Assembly: GCA_963693085.1 (NCBI GenBank)
Contig: OY856411.1
Location: forward strand, 1,345,847,050-1,345,911,049
Source of the DNA: Alisma plantago-aquatica
Lineage: Eukaryota; Streptophyta; Magnoliopsida; Alismatales; Alismataceae
Direction: 5' to 3'
Length of the DNA: 64,000 nt
Of this stretch, positions 1 to 12,486 are shown one piece after another. The translations under genes and the position numbers were made by a program. How positions within the stretch are numbered: position 1 is the stretch's first letter; each line of letters begins with the position of its first letter. The notes below the pieces were generated by a model. It saw only the letters and a list, made by a program, of their open reading frames with translations. It made no database searches and was not told the origin of the DNA.

Positions 1-1040
1 TTAATGAAGTAAAATTGTGAGGGATCCTCTCTAACCAATATGGCTTTTTTTCTAAATTGTGTCTATAACAAAATGTCCATTTTATTGACCAACTTCCTTT
101 CATAAATAAATTATAAATTATGGTATTCCCTCCAACAAGAGCAGAGGTCTTCCTTCTTTATTTCCCTCCAAAATAAGTATAATACATCAATTATTCTTAG
201 ATAAATATTTATCCCACCATCAAAACCCTGCTCAACCGTCTTTCCCTGGTGAATCTTGTCTCTGTAGTGAGTCCCTTCATGAGTTCACTAATGTTGATGT
301 TACTCTGTTGCAATTGTATGTGAGTCTATGGTAATTGTGCTTCTACTCGTGACTCTTGACGAGTCCTATCTATGCGAGTAGAGTCTCCTCATCGCTACTA
401 CACATGACTCTCTACAAGATCATCTCTCCACATCCCTTCTATACATGACTCTCTATAGGATCATCTCCACTAGTTTATTACAGTAGTCCAGTTTTATCGT
501 CGGTGCCAAGATCATCTCCGCTCATTTGCTCATTTTAATTATTTTCTACTCATTTCTTGTGTTGTGTGGTTCCCACCCAATTAAATGTTTAATTGTGTCA
601 CTAGCTAGTGTCATGACCAACAACTGACCAAGAAGCAGCGGCTAGTGGCATTGGAGAATTAGAATCCAAACCACAAAGGTGAGTTTGAAGCCTCATATAA
701 GGACTATTATGGTGTGCTACTCTCATGGTGGTATTTCTCAGTTCTCTATTTGGCGTTTCTCTATGATCTGTTTTATTAAGAGAGTATTTGACCTCACTTT
801 AAGATGTGTTTGTTACCAACAAAATGTCAAAGACTATTTATTTTAGGGATTAATTAAATTTTCTAAAACTTAATGTCTTATTTTTGCATCAATGAGTAGA
901 AACTCAACAACCCAGAGCTTGTGATGAAGAGGCCAAAAATTATGTTAGGTAAGATTATACTATTTTTCTAATGTGTGTCCTTTTATTATCCAATAATAAT
1001 ATAAACTTAAAACTCTTCACCCCATCCATGCTTGACATTT
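1..1040. other. AT-rich intergenic sequence, no gene seen
   Basis: No reading frame with recognisable content on either strand. A short direct duplication of about 41-bp period is visible near 402-465 (ACATGACTCTCTA is followed by a second diverged copy). Probably old decayed repeat DNA. Confidence 0.5.
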
Positions 1041-1043
1041 TTA

Positions 1044-1486
1044 GGATGTGTTTGATACATGACAAACAATAGATGGTCAAAGAGACAGGAAGGAGAAGGG
1101 GAAGGGGATAGCGAAAAGGGTGGGAAAATTATTAAAACATGATATTTTGGTAGCATGTGCATGAGGAAAGAGATATGGATGGAAAAATTTTAAAATTTTT
1201 AATACATGAATATGGTGACGAGGAGGAGGAATTTCTTTATAAAAAACACCATGCACAGATATGAATCATATTTACTTTAAAAAAATTATGCATGTGCCTA
1301 AATAAGTAGTGGATCATTAAAAGAAATCTATCGTTGCATGATTTGCCTGGTGGAAAAAAACATGTTAAATTTTCCCATGTATTTTCTACGAAATAATTCC
1401 CTTCCCCGTCACCATATTAAACAAATAATAATTTTTGTTTCTCCATCATTCCCCTCCCCATTATTCACCACGTAACAAATGCATCC
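1044..1486. mobile_element. Tourist-like MITE (PIF/Harbinger type)
   Basis: A 443-bp non-coding element with terminal inverted repeats. The left end reads GGATGTGTTTGATACATG and the right end, read inward on the other strand, GGATGCATTTGTTACGTG. It is flanked by TTA on both sides (1041-1043 and 1487-1489), the target duplication typical of PIF/Harbinger-derived Tourist elements. A second inner inverted pair (ATATGGTGACG near 1210 and its complement near 1410) makes the element able to fold back. It has no coding capacity, so it would need transposase in trans. A hAT-type MITE would need an 8-bp duplication, which I do not see. Confidence 0.72.
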
Positions 1487-1489
1487 TTA

Positions 1490-2113
1490 AGGACCACCAA
1501 GTCATGCCCCTACCATTAGGTTGAGGTTCCAAGTTATCTACAATATAAGTTTTGTTCTACCATTTCTTCTTCATATCTTGGTTATCTTTGACATTCAGGG
1601 AATACGTTACAGGTTGTCTGATTTTTACGGAGATTGTGTATATAGAAAAACATAAGTTGCGACAATAGAGTATAGTTATCAATCTCGCTCATATATCCTA
1701 GTTCCTTATTCTTCTTATTTTAAATATAATTTATGTTTTTAAGACAAGATGCTTCTTGATTAATTAATATTCTCCAACTTTTTGATACTTTAATCATTGT
1801 ATTATCAGTCTTCTAAGTATTATTTTTTCATTTCATGAATTTGTAATTTTTCAAACATATAGATATTTCTATTACATTAATTAGTATGATCATTTACACC
1901 ATTTTCAAAAATACTATGTTGTTGTATATATTGTTTGGCATAGTATCCATAATGAAAATCATGTGGGTCATCATGAGGAATGACTTTATATATGATTACA
2001 TCAAGTTAGAATGTGCTTAAAATATGCTTATGTTGCCAATTTATCATATTTAGTTATTTTTTTAACTTCTTGACTATGATAAATCTTCCATTTTTCCATA
2101 TACATGATGATAT
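1490..2113. other. AT-rich spacer before the LINE, no gene seen
   Basis: No coding signal. The 5' limit of the LINE probably lies near the end of this stretch, but no clear target duplication marks it. Confidence 0.4.
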
Positions 2114-2770
2114 ATGTCCATTGTGACAAATTTCCTAACAAAAGTCTTGATACCTTTAGATTTCTCATTTCCCAAGGAATTGCAGATAGTTAGTGATGAC
2201 GGTCAACTGGATACCATATCCTTTGAGTATGAATGGGAGCCAAGTAGGTGTTTGACATGTGGTCTCTTTGGCCATGAATCATCTCTCTGTGGCTTTGTTC
2301 TGGAGGAGGGAAATACTGGAAAGAAAGCTGCTAACAGACCTACTAAGAAAAAGGTATGGGTCCCTAAAGCTTCAAATTCTAGCAAAGGAGAGGAGGGAGA
2401 TGTTTTTATATATGTGGTCGAAACTATCCAAGAAGTGAATGCATATGTGTCTAGTAATACCATCTTTGTTCCTTTTGATGAGCCTGACACTGCTATATAA
2501 GAGAATACAGTTCTGGAATACACTGTGATACATGTCGAAGTTGCTCTTACTGGAGGAGAGAACCGCAAGTCGTTGGCTATAGATTCTATTACTCCTAATA
2601 CTTCTCTTGAAGAGGGTTGGGAAATACGAGATAGGAAATCCAAGTCTCCCCTCAGATTTGTTCCAAACCCATTAGTGAATAGGAGTATTCCTCCATCACT
2701 GAATAAGTATTCTCTTCTATCGAACTTTGAAGAGAAGGATGACCCGATCAACCTGCCTCCAAATGGTTAG
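2114..2770 (+). pseudogene. LINE ORF1 (gag-like nucleic-acid-binding protein), truncated
   Basis: The translation contains a YEWEPSRC run followed by a CCHC knuckle (C-x2-C-x4-H-x4-C, CLTCGLFGHESSLC), the signature of plant L1 ORF1 proteins, which bind element RNA in the retrotransposition particle. A single TAA at 2498-2500 splits the frame; the same frame stays open to the TAG at 2768-2770. The second half is basic and low in complexity, with no recognised domain. The upstream DUF4283-type region found in full-length copies is missing. The end overlaps the ORF2 start by 8 bp. Confidence 0.75.
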
Positions 2771-5700
2771 TCCCTTCACTATCAAATCTTGGAATGTGAG
2801 GGGAGGTGCAAATAATATCCCTCACACTCAGAAGGAGATTAGGGACAGTAAAGTTGATATCTACATTATTCTTGAATCTCATATTAATAAGAAGGATTTG
2901 AAGGGGTTCGTTGATATGATCTGGAATGGAGCTAACTATTTGGACAATTCTGATTTCTATTCATATACTAGAATCATCATCCTTTGGATGGATCCTGATA
3001 TTGTAATTGATAAAAAGATAGCAATTGATCAGGTGCTTCACTGTGTAGTTAATAAACTAAACTAGTCTTTTGAGCTCTATACTACCTACAGCCTTAATGA
3101 TGATGAGGATAGGTCAGGGCTTTGGAACTCTCTTGTCTCTATCTCTAGCTTGAATCCTGATAACTGGTTATGGGAGACTTTAATGTTGTTAGGTTGAGCT
3201 ATGAAAGGTTGGGAAAGCATCCTCCTTCTAGTAGAAGTATGTGTGATTTCAATGAGGCTATTAGATTGTTTGGTTTGATGGAGATCTCTACCAAAGGACA
3301 GCTCTTCACATGGGATAGTCACAACAAAAAAGGTAAGAGTACCTTATCCAAAATCGATCGCATTTTCTGTAATGATAACTTTCTTTCTAGCTTCCCCTTC
3401 TGTTGGGGTGAAGTCATTTCATCTGTACTGAGTGATCACAGAATCATTGCTCAGAGATTTGATAGATGAAAAAAAGGGTCTACTCCCTTTCGCTTTATTA
3501 ACTCTTGGACCAATAACCCCTCCTATAGAGAGGTGGTTAAAACTATGTGGAGTAACACTGTTTGTACAGGCACACCCATGTTTAGAGTGTATAAGAAGCT
3601 TCATGCAGTGACAGGTGCTCTGAGGGAATGGAATAGAAATTGTGTGGGAAACTATTTTTCTAATGCAAAACAGCTTGAAGCTCAGGCGAAAGTGATGCAG
3701 ACTACCGTGGATGAGGACCCTAGTAATGAAGAGAAACACAAATGCTTATCTATTATTAGAGATAAGGCATTACAAGCTATGAATGATGAAGAAAGCCTCC
3801 TCAAACAAAAAATCTGGGTGTAGTGGCTTAAGCTTGGAGACAAAAACTTTGCCTTTTTCTATGCCTTTATCAAAACTCATAGATTGAGAAATAACATTAC
3901 TATCTTGAATGACTTGAACGGTAATTTTATCTATGATGTGACTGAGATTAAGGAGACCATTAAAAGCTTCTATGATGATCTGTTTAATGGAACTTCCAAA
4001 GACTTGGTGATGTGGAATGATGATTGGCAGTTTCCTAGAATCACTAATGCTTAGTTTGATGAGTTGAGAAGGATTGTCTCTAGAGAAGAGTTTGAAGATG
4101 TTATGAAGAAGATGAAAGATGAGAAAGCTCCTGGTCTAGATGGCTATAATGGTATCTTCTTTAAGTCTTTCTGGGACATTATTGGTGATGACATTGTTAA
4201 AGTTGTGCAAAGTTTTTTTAGCTTTGGGAAACTTCTGAAGGAGTGCAATAGCATAATGATCACCCTCATCCCTAAGAAATTGGGTGCTATTAAACTAAAG
4301 GATTTTAGGCCTATCTCTTTATGCAATGTAATTTACAAAGTGATCACAAAGATCATGGCAAATAGGGTCAAGTTTATTTTGCTGACTATTATTGATGATA
4401 ATCAATTCACCTTTGTCCGTGGAAGGAAGATTGGAGAAGCTATTCTATTTGTGAATGATATCCTAATCTCTTTCACAAGCACCCACAGATTTATGTGTGT
4501 TAAATCTGACTTAGAAAAGGCCTATGACATAGTTCGCAGAGATTATATCCTTTTCTTGTTAGTTAGAATGGGATTCCCTACTTGCTGGCTCAATTGGGTT
4601 AATGAAACTTTCTCCTTTGCTTCTTATAAGGTTTTGGTAAATGGTTCTCCTAGTGAGTAGTTTTTAGCTTTTAATGGGGTTCTCCAGGGGGATCCCCTAG
4701 CACCCTTTCTCTTTGTCATCACCATGCAGGGCCTTTCCTCCATTATTAAGGCTGAGCTTTGCAAAGGGAGTTTTAGGCCAGTGGGTGATGTAGATACTAC
4801 AGCCATCTCCCATATCATCTTCGCAGATGATCTTCTGTTTTTATCTAGAGAGGATGATAACGATGCTTTATACTTAAAATCTATCTTGGAAACTTTTGGT
4901 AGGGTGTCTGGTCTTAAATTGAACAACGAGAAAAGTCAAGTATTTCTGAGTAAAATGGCGGACGAAGGCAACATCACTAGTATCTTGGACATTAAGATCT
5001 GCTCTCTTCCCATTATATATTTGGGTCTTCCTCTCTTCACAAGGAGACTAACCAAGTCTCTATGTAATCCTATCGTGGATAGAATTAAGCTCAAGCTAGA
5101 TTCCTAGAAAGCTCATCTCCTTTCTCAAGTAGGGAGAATTGAGTTGGTGATCTCTACTCTCTCTACTTATAGCATTTCTGGACTGCTGCATTTCCTCTTC
5201 CTAAATTAGTAGTTTATGATATTGAAAAGTTGTTCTAGGATTTCATATGGAATGATTCAAAGGATAAGAAGCATATACATACTATCTCTTGGAAACTTAT
5301 ATGTAGACCAAAATAAGAGGGTGGTCTTGGCATTAGATCCATTGAGGACTGGTCGATTGGAGGATTGATTAAAAATATCTGGTGCATTGCTTCAAAGAAG
5401 GATGTGTTATGGATTAAGTGGGTTCACGAGAAGTACATTAAAGCTGAGTCTGTTTGGACAATTGAGGCCAAATCCAGTTCTTCTTGGGTTTGGAAGAAGA
5501 TGCTTGATCAAAGAGCTACCATTCTGAATCATATTAATTTTTTTCTTGGGTAATGGTGAATCCTTTCTGTTTTGGTTGGACCCATGGGTGAACGGTGGTG
5601 ATAGGCTAATTGACCTTGTTGATCACTAGTTTGTTCTAAGGTTGGGTAAAGGCAAATTCTGTAAAGCTTCTAGCTATATTGTTGATGGTGAATGGTTTGT

Positions 5701-6100
5701 CCCAAGCTTTAGAGGCGCAGAAAATCTATTAGAGATTTTGAGGAAACAAGTGATCTCCCCTGATGATAGAGATGTCATTCTATTTAGAGGAGGTAAAGAA
5801 TTCTCGTTGAAAGATGGATGGAACATTTCAAGGGAAAAATCACAACTAGTTTGTTGGGCTAAATGGATTTGGTTTGAAAAGATTCTGAGAAGGTGGTATC
5901 TTCTTCTGTGGAAGATGTTCCTTGGAAAGCTTCCCACCATCAATTACTTGAAGAATATGGGATTTCAATTTGTCTCCAGATGTTGTCTCTGTGAAGGGAG
6001 TGAAGAAACTACTGCTCATCTATTCTTTGATTGTTGCTATGCAAAAAGGGTTTGGGAAAGATTTTATTTGAAGCACCATGTCAGAATTGACATGATGAAT
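2763..6100 (+). pseudogene. LINE ORF2: endonuclease and reverse transcriptase, broken
   Basis: The ATG at 2763 opens with SWNVRG, the start of an APE-type endonuclease; MGDFNVV (near 3170) and SDHRI (near 3434) are later motifs of the same domain. The reverse transcriptase follows at about 4060-5110, with KAPGLDG, LIPKK, DFRPISLCN, LQGDPLAP and the catalytic FADD. A C-terminal zf-RVT domain lies at 5800-6100 (C-x2-C then H-x3-F-x2-C). The domain order is standard for plant L1. Damage: a TAG at 3063, a frameshift just before 3170 (the valine of the LVMGDFN motif is lost), stops at 3467, 3821, 4051, 4657 and 5105, and further frame changes at 5200-5640. The last codons lie at 30051-30235. Confidence 0.9.
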
Positions 6101-6949
6101 TGTGGTGAAGTGTTCAAAACATACATCATTAACTAAGAAGAAGCGATCACTAACATCAGATTACTGAAAATCACTAAAAATTAAAACCTTTTTCAAAGAG
6201 ATCCATTCATAGGAAAACTCTTTCAACAAGAACCAATGTATTACATTTACATCCTAGTTCATAAGTACATATCATGTACCATCTCTTCTCGAGGCTTACA
6301 ATATCAACTACCTTGTTAAAAGCTTAAACACAGACAACATAAGAACTTAGAGGCATCAAGACAGAAACTCAGAACTATTCATTAAAAGTACTAACTATTA
6401 ACTCTGAGGACCTGAGAGTAGAGAGACGACACGTAGGACATCTATCTACAAGACATGACAAACAGTACACTCAACCTGAGTCGTCACTATTTCCCCTACT
6501 GCTGCTAAAGTTCTTCCTCTACAAGATTGTTCTCAATCTCGTTCGTGCTCGTCCACCTAAAAAATGTTGGATTCCACGGGGGTGAGACAATTGAAAATTA
6601 CCCCAGCGAGAGATATAACTCTCCGCCAGAAACATTATTATTGCAATTTATAATATAAATCAAAATAGAGGATAAGTAGTTTATATCATTCTCATATTTA
6701 CATATTGCAACTATCTATGATAGAGCATTAAAACATCTATTCTCTTTATAAGGAATAGGAAGAACATGTAAATCATTTATCTATTATATTAACTCAATAT
6801 CTCATGCTTTTATCATGATACCCATTACTCTGTTAAGTCACCCATGACTCTTTCTTGTTTCTATCTGAAGGCCTTAGCCAATCTACTAAACATGTATTGG
6901 TTTATACTGGACATGAGAGTGTACATCATCATGTTTTGTTTAGGCATTG

Positions 6950-7875
6950 GTTCATACCAATCCTGTATAAATATTCCAAGCATTGGATTATACCAATCCT
7001 ATGCAACTAGTATGAGCATTGTACTTATATTGTTCATGTGTATCCATTCCAAGTATTGGACTATGCCAATCCCAATTATTACAGGTATTGAACTATGCCA
7101 ATCATGTGCAACTATTCTAGGTATTGAACTATGTCAATCCTGTGACATTATTCCAGGTATTGAACTATGTCAATCCTGTGCAACTATTCCAGGTATTGAA
7201 CTACATCAATCCTGTGACATTATTCCAGGTATTGGGTTGTGATCAATCATGTGCAGTTATTCCAGGTATTGGGTTAATACAAATCTTGTGCAGTTATTCC
7301 AGGTATTGAACTATGTCAATCATGTGACATTATTCCAGGTATTAGTTTGTAACCAATCATGTGCAATTATTCCAGGTATTGGGTTAATACCAATCTTGTG
7401 CAGTTATTCCAGGTATTGAACTATGTCATTCCTATGACATTATTCCAAGTATTGGGAACCAATCCTATATTATTATTCCAGGTATTGGGATTTAACCGAT
7501 CCTATGATATTATTCCAGGTATTGGGATTTAACCAATCCTGTGATATTATTCCAAGTATTGGGATTTAACCAATCCTGTGATATTATTTTAGGAATTAGG
7601 ATTTAACCAATCATGTGATATTATTCCAAGTATTGGGATTTAACCAATCCTGTGATATTATTCCAGGTATTGGGATTTAACCAATCCTGTAATATTATTC
7701 CAGGTATTGGGATTTAACCAATCCTGTGATGTTATTCCAAGTATTGGACTATGCCAATCATGTGCATCTATTCCAGGTAATGGACTATGCCAATCCTATG
7801 TATCTATTCCAGTTATTGAACTAGGTCAATCATGTGTATCTATTCCAAGTATTGAACTATGTCAACCCTGTGCAA
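6950..7875. repeat. 37-bp tandem array in the 3' LTR of element A
   Basis: About 25 degenerate units with period close to 37 bp and core ATTATTCCAGGTATTG, followed by either GGATTTAACCAATCC or AACTATGTCAATCC and then TGTG. The matching array in the other LTR is longer. The array is absent from solo LTR D, so it arose or expanded within this subfamily. Confidence 0.85.
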
Positions 7876-8409
7876 TTTATCACATATTATCACATCTTGT
7901 CACCTCTCATTAGGCAATCACCATTCTCGTGACTTAAAAAGCACATTCAATATCTTGCCACCTCTCACTAGGTAACAATTAACATCACTCTTTAAGAGCG
8001 GGATGTGACATATTTCTATGATGTCTTGAAACATTACCTTCCTTATTACTTTTAACTTACTTAAGTTTATCATCTTATATTGTATTAAGGTATTTCCCAT
8101 CTTAATACTTTTATTCACTAACCTATCACTTTTATCATAAAGTGCATAGGTCATAGAACACTCATTAGAATTGTCCAACTATCTTCAATGATATGAACTC
8201 ATCTCAGGTTAAAGCATTGTTTGCTATAAGGTTACCTATAATCAACCATTTGAGATATTTCACCTTTATAAGGCTTTACCCACTATTTTATTATTAGGGT
8301 TCTGATTTGTCATCATATTGCCCAAGATTAGGGCTTCATGTATTATAATTCAAAATTAGAGTTTCACATACCTTCACCCTATATTAGGGCTCCTCACTAC
8401 TACAGAAAC

Positions 8410-8905
8410 GGCCTTTGGCGTCGGTCGTTTAACCCCATTTGGCGTCGGTTTACGACCGACGCCTATGTGGGCGCCGCTAAAGGTCGAACACTTCGGCGTC
8501 AGTTTTTTAACCGACGCCTATTTAATCTATAGGCGTCGGTCGTTTAGTAGATAACCGACGCCAAAAGGGTTCGCGCCACAGAAAACGGCGTCATCTAGGG
8601 TACTTTCTGCGTCGGTTATTTACTAAACAACTGACGCCTATATGGAATATAGCGTCGGTCTTTTAGTAGATAACCGACACATAAAATGCCCTAGATGACG
8701 CCATTTTCTGTGACGCGAACACTTTTGGCTTCGGTTATATACCAAAAGACCGACGCCTATAGATTAAATAGGCGTCGGTTTGATACGAATATCCGACGCC
8801 ATTTCCAGGACTGCTTTGGCCACATCAGGCGTCGGTTTTTTGAAAAAAACCGACGCTGTAGGTCTTTGCTGACGGTTTTCTATAAATAACCGACGCCTAT
8901 TTCTA
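8410..8905. repeat. 3' subterminal repeats of CACTA-I
   Basis: Many copies of GGCGTCGGT and its complement ACCGACGCC, often paired as short inverted repeats with 10-20 bp loops. In maize Spm and relatives, such subterminal repeats are the binding sites for the TnpA-type protein that brings the ends together. The role here is inferred from position and repetition. Confidence 0.85.
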
Positions 8906-9166
8906 TTTTTTTTTCATATCAGTTTGCAGGCCTGCTATGGCTGGTCAGCAGGATGAGAACCTGCAGTTCAGTTTTCTGAACTGCAGGTTTACGACATCCA
9001 TTGATATCAGCCTACAAACAGGCCGCAAACCTGCAAAAGTCACAAGGAAAATTTCACACAAGTACATACATTCAGACATCAATTCTATTCTCACATTCAC
9101 ACATATAGAAACATTCAAATACATGTATTAACATTCAGAAATATTCATTTACAAAGTATCATTCAT

Positions 9167-12100
9167 TATCGCTATCAACATCCCAATTATATCTTATAGT
9201 TGCCACTGCTTGTATGGCTTTTGCACACTATAAATTGAAACATACAAAATAATACAACTAAGCACAATTCACATCAATAATATATATATTCGAGTCGGGA
9301 ACTTACTTGTACGTTCTGCCAATTTATTGGCTGGTTCTTTTTCCTTGGGACCGTTCCTCCAGCCTTTTTGAATGCATCTAAACCCCTACATGTTAATATA
9401 ACACAATAAATTGCATAAGTAAATAGTAATGTAATAAAAGATGTTAACGGATATAAAAATGAAATATTTCTCACCAGAATAATGGCATTCTCATTACGTG
9501 TCCAATTTTAGTGTTCAATGTACTCCCCGCAGGATCTAGATAATAAACAATGAATGTCCCGGGGACAATAACTAGTAACTCCCAATGTCTACCGCTAGAG
9601 GTAAGAAGTTAACAATTAATAACTCAAAATGTAAAATAAAAATGGAATTTTCTTAAGTCCAAATTATAAATAAAGTAAACTTACTTGACATTGAATGGAG
9701 CTATCATTATCGTCTTCTTTTGCTGACCAAAAATTGTAAAAGCATCTATACAGTATTGTTGAACATTATCAGGGTCTTTAGCTACCAAACTAATCAATGA
9801 TGGAATCAAAAATCCCACATGATCAAATGCAAATTGTTTGCAATGATCTTCGACTAAGTAGCTGCAAAACATATAGGCGTATGCATTAATATATAAGAAA
9901 CCAGATCACCGGATCTTACACAAGGTATATGGATGTATAAACAAGATCTCACCTTATCCATGTCTCTATCATTGATGTATTCAGCCAATCATACATAAAC
10001 AGCTCAATAATATCTTGTATAAATAAAGAGCTATCGTATGATTGACCTGCATAATCTACATCTAAAGAAACTATTATAGGGCAATGTATATTATGTGCCC
10101 GTAGCCAACATGCCATTCCCCTACAAGCAGGACTTAACGGGTATGTTAGGTCAGTTGGAACCCAAGTTGGTAATGCGGGAAGTGGAGGTGGAGGCCTAGG
10201 TGCTCCTGGTGTCTTCTTTTTAACCTGTATATATAATTTCAGATCAGTTGACATCATATATACACATTAACAGTCTAAATCAATGTAAATTTATCTTACA
10301 ATTTCAGTCATGTAGATGACATCTGCTTTGGGCCACAATATGACCCCACCTTCTGCCTCACCAAGTGTATCAATATCTGGGTGGGCATATGGCAACACAA
10401 CTTCCCTCCAATCGGGTAATACATGTATCAGGCTCACACGAATGTAGCCCTGCGGCATTGGAGTCCCATGAAACGTTGCCCCAGGAAGGGACTGGTAAGC
10501 CTGCGCCTCTGCAACAACATAGTCTTGCATTCTTAAGCGGCATGGCTTCAATGCCTACAAATTTACGTAAAGAATGTTATACATATATACATATAATCTT
10601 GAAAACATATCATCTTGAAAAGACTAGCTACAATGTCATAAACAATACTTACAGCAGACGTGCTAGGCGATGGGTCTCCAGGATTACTCACAGTCTGTGC
10701 ATCAGGAGAAGAGTGGGTCGCCATAGGCTGATTGGAAGCCTGAGATGCCTGCCACCGCATCAATTCTTCCTTGACCTTCTCAGCAACTACATCGTTGACC
10801 TTCTTAGCAACTAAATCCTCAACTCTCTTATTCTCCTATACATGGATAAAAGAAACATTAGCTTCTTATTAATGAATTTCCTTTTGCAGTAACATTCTAA
10901 AAAAAGAATAGGTTACCTCTTCTTGAGAAAGTCCCGCTCTGGGTTTGCGCTGGGATGGCCCAAAGAATGCTTTGATGCCAACACCAGCGTTGGCACCTCT
11001 AACACGTCCAGGATGCTCTGGGTTACCCAGAGCAACTGTCAATTCATCCCTTGTGCCCTGAGGGATGAACGTGCCTTATTTCATCTGCTCGTGCAGCTCC
11101 CGCTAATCACCATAAACAGAAATTGGTAAGTTAACACCACAAATAATCAATATTCAAACGATTTCTCTAAGAGTTGTATTTTACCATTTTTGCATCCGCC
11201 TCAGCAGTTACATGCTTCTTTATTTCACCCTTCTTGTTTTTCCTGCCAGCTATCCAGATATCATGGCGAGGCATGGGTGTGGCAGACTCCTGAGTAGGAG
11301 CAGACTCCTGAGTAGCAGCAGACTGCTGAGTAGCCGCAGACTCCGCCTGTAGTCTTTGGCGAACGCTTGCATAGCCTTTTGGACCCATAGTGTGGTCATG
11401 CACATTCAGTGCACGCCTTGCTTTTTGTGCGTCACTGAGGGCCTAGTTAGTATGCACATTAATGATTTGGTTAGTAGCACTAAATGTTAATCTTGAATAG
11501 GTGAATACAATGTATATTAATTAAATTGGGAGTGACGCCTAATACCTTGAATTCTTCAGATTTTCTTGAAGCAACAAAATTGTCCCAATCTTCTTTGTCC
11601 AAGAAGTTCCATTGTTCAAGGGCTGACTTCTTCTTCTTATCACCCTCTTTTATGTATTCTCTGTTCAGATTTGTGCTATAATTCCTAAGCATCTTTCCAG
11701 CGCGTTGCATCACACTTTTACGATGCAACTTCTCATTCAATGCAAACAGATTCTGTAAAATAGAAATGTTATTAACTAGTATCCAAAATAGAATTGCAAA
11801 TAATAGAATTTGTAATCTACAAAATAGAATTGCAAATAATAGAATTTGTAATCTACAAAATAGAATTGCAAATAATAATAACTCACGCATAAATCCTTCC
11901 ATATCAAGTCTTTTTTTCCTTGAGGAACTTTATGCCAATTATCACACTTAACACCACAATGGCTCCGAGTGGTACACCCAAGATAGTTTACAAAATTATT
12001 GCGGTTCACTCCAATTGCATTTCCTCCATTATCAAACTCCACCACCAATTTGGATCCACTACCACTTAGCGCTAATAACTTCTTCAACAGAGTGATTCCC

Positions 12101-12363
12101 CTTTTCTTGTTAAGTGTTTGGTGCTGCGCATCAAGTTGCTCCAGTGCTTCAGTGGGTACAGGTACATCATCAACCTAAAATTTGACAAAAATAAACACAC
12201 GAAATTAGCCCAATATAGAAATATAGGATATATCACATAACTAGAAGATAATGAATTTTATAGAAATACAGGATATGTTTTTAGAACTTACATTGGTATC
12301 CTCGCCATGCTCATCATGGACAGCATGCTCATCATGGACTTCATGCTCATCATGGTCAGCCAT
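9167..12363 (-). pseudogene. CACTA-I second gene: Transposase_24 plus Ulp1-like region, multi-exon
   Basis: A chain of minus-strand exons with GT/AG borders: 12363-12292 (HDEH repeats), 12174-11887, 11752-11546, 11442-11185 (NVHDHTMGPKGY), 11102-10917, about 10836-10653, 10556-10300, about 10228-9953 (proline-rich), 9861-9685, about 9600-9475 (GRHWELLVIVP...YYLDP), about 9396-9312 and about 9236-9167. Introns are about 75-135 bp. The first half resembles the Transposase_24 family; the HW and LDP motifs match the His and Asp of Ulp1/C48 cysteine proteases that many plant CACTA elements carry. An in-frame TAA lies in the exon at 11102-10917, just before GTFIPQGT. The exon that carries the catalytic Cys in CACTA-II (48442) is missing here. 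The last exon ends YNWDVDSDNE. Confidence 0.7.
11784..11882. repeat. 36-bp intronic tandem repeat in CACTA-I
   Basis: Almost three copies of a 36-bp unit containing AAAATAGAATTGCAAATAAT. It lies in the intron between the exons ending at 11887 and starting at 11752. CACTA-II has a single copy at the matching place (near 45690-45730), so it expanded in CACTA-I. Confidence 0.85.
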
Positions 12364-12486
12364 CCAAAAATGTCATTAAAAAGGCAAACATTTAGCATTT
12401 GTATTAACTAGAAAAAGGAAAACATTTAGCATTTGTATTAACTAGAAAAAGGCAAACATTTAGCATTTGTATAAACATACATGTCT

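Larger units (their letters stand above)
2114..6100 (+). mobile_element. L1-type LINE, 5' part (split by LTR element A)
   Basis: Non-LTR retrotransposon with two overlapping reading frames: a zinc-knuckle gag-like ORF1, then ORF2 with endonuclease, reverse transcriptase and a C-terminal zf-RVT region. It is cut at 6100 by element A and resumes at 30051; joining the two flanks restores the ORF2 reading frame apart from one copy of the 5-bp duplication. ORF1 lacks the N-terminal domain usual in plant L1 elements, so the copy is probably 5'-truncated. Multiple stops and at least one frameshift show it is long dead. Confidence 0.9.

Noticed and set aside
780..900. Second Tourist-like MITE near AAGATGTGTTTGTTACC
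   Set aside because: Resembles one terminal repeat of the MITE at 1044, but no inverted partner or TTA duplication was found nearby.
6844..7309. Reading frames encoding repeated IPGIELCQSC-type peptides
   Set aside because: They are read-through of the 37-bp array (not a multiple of 3, so all frames cycle) and appear in several overlapping frames.
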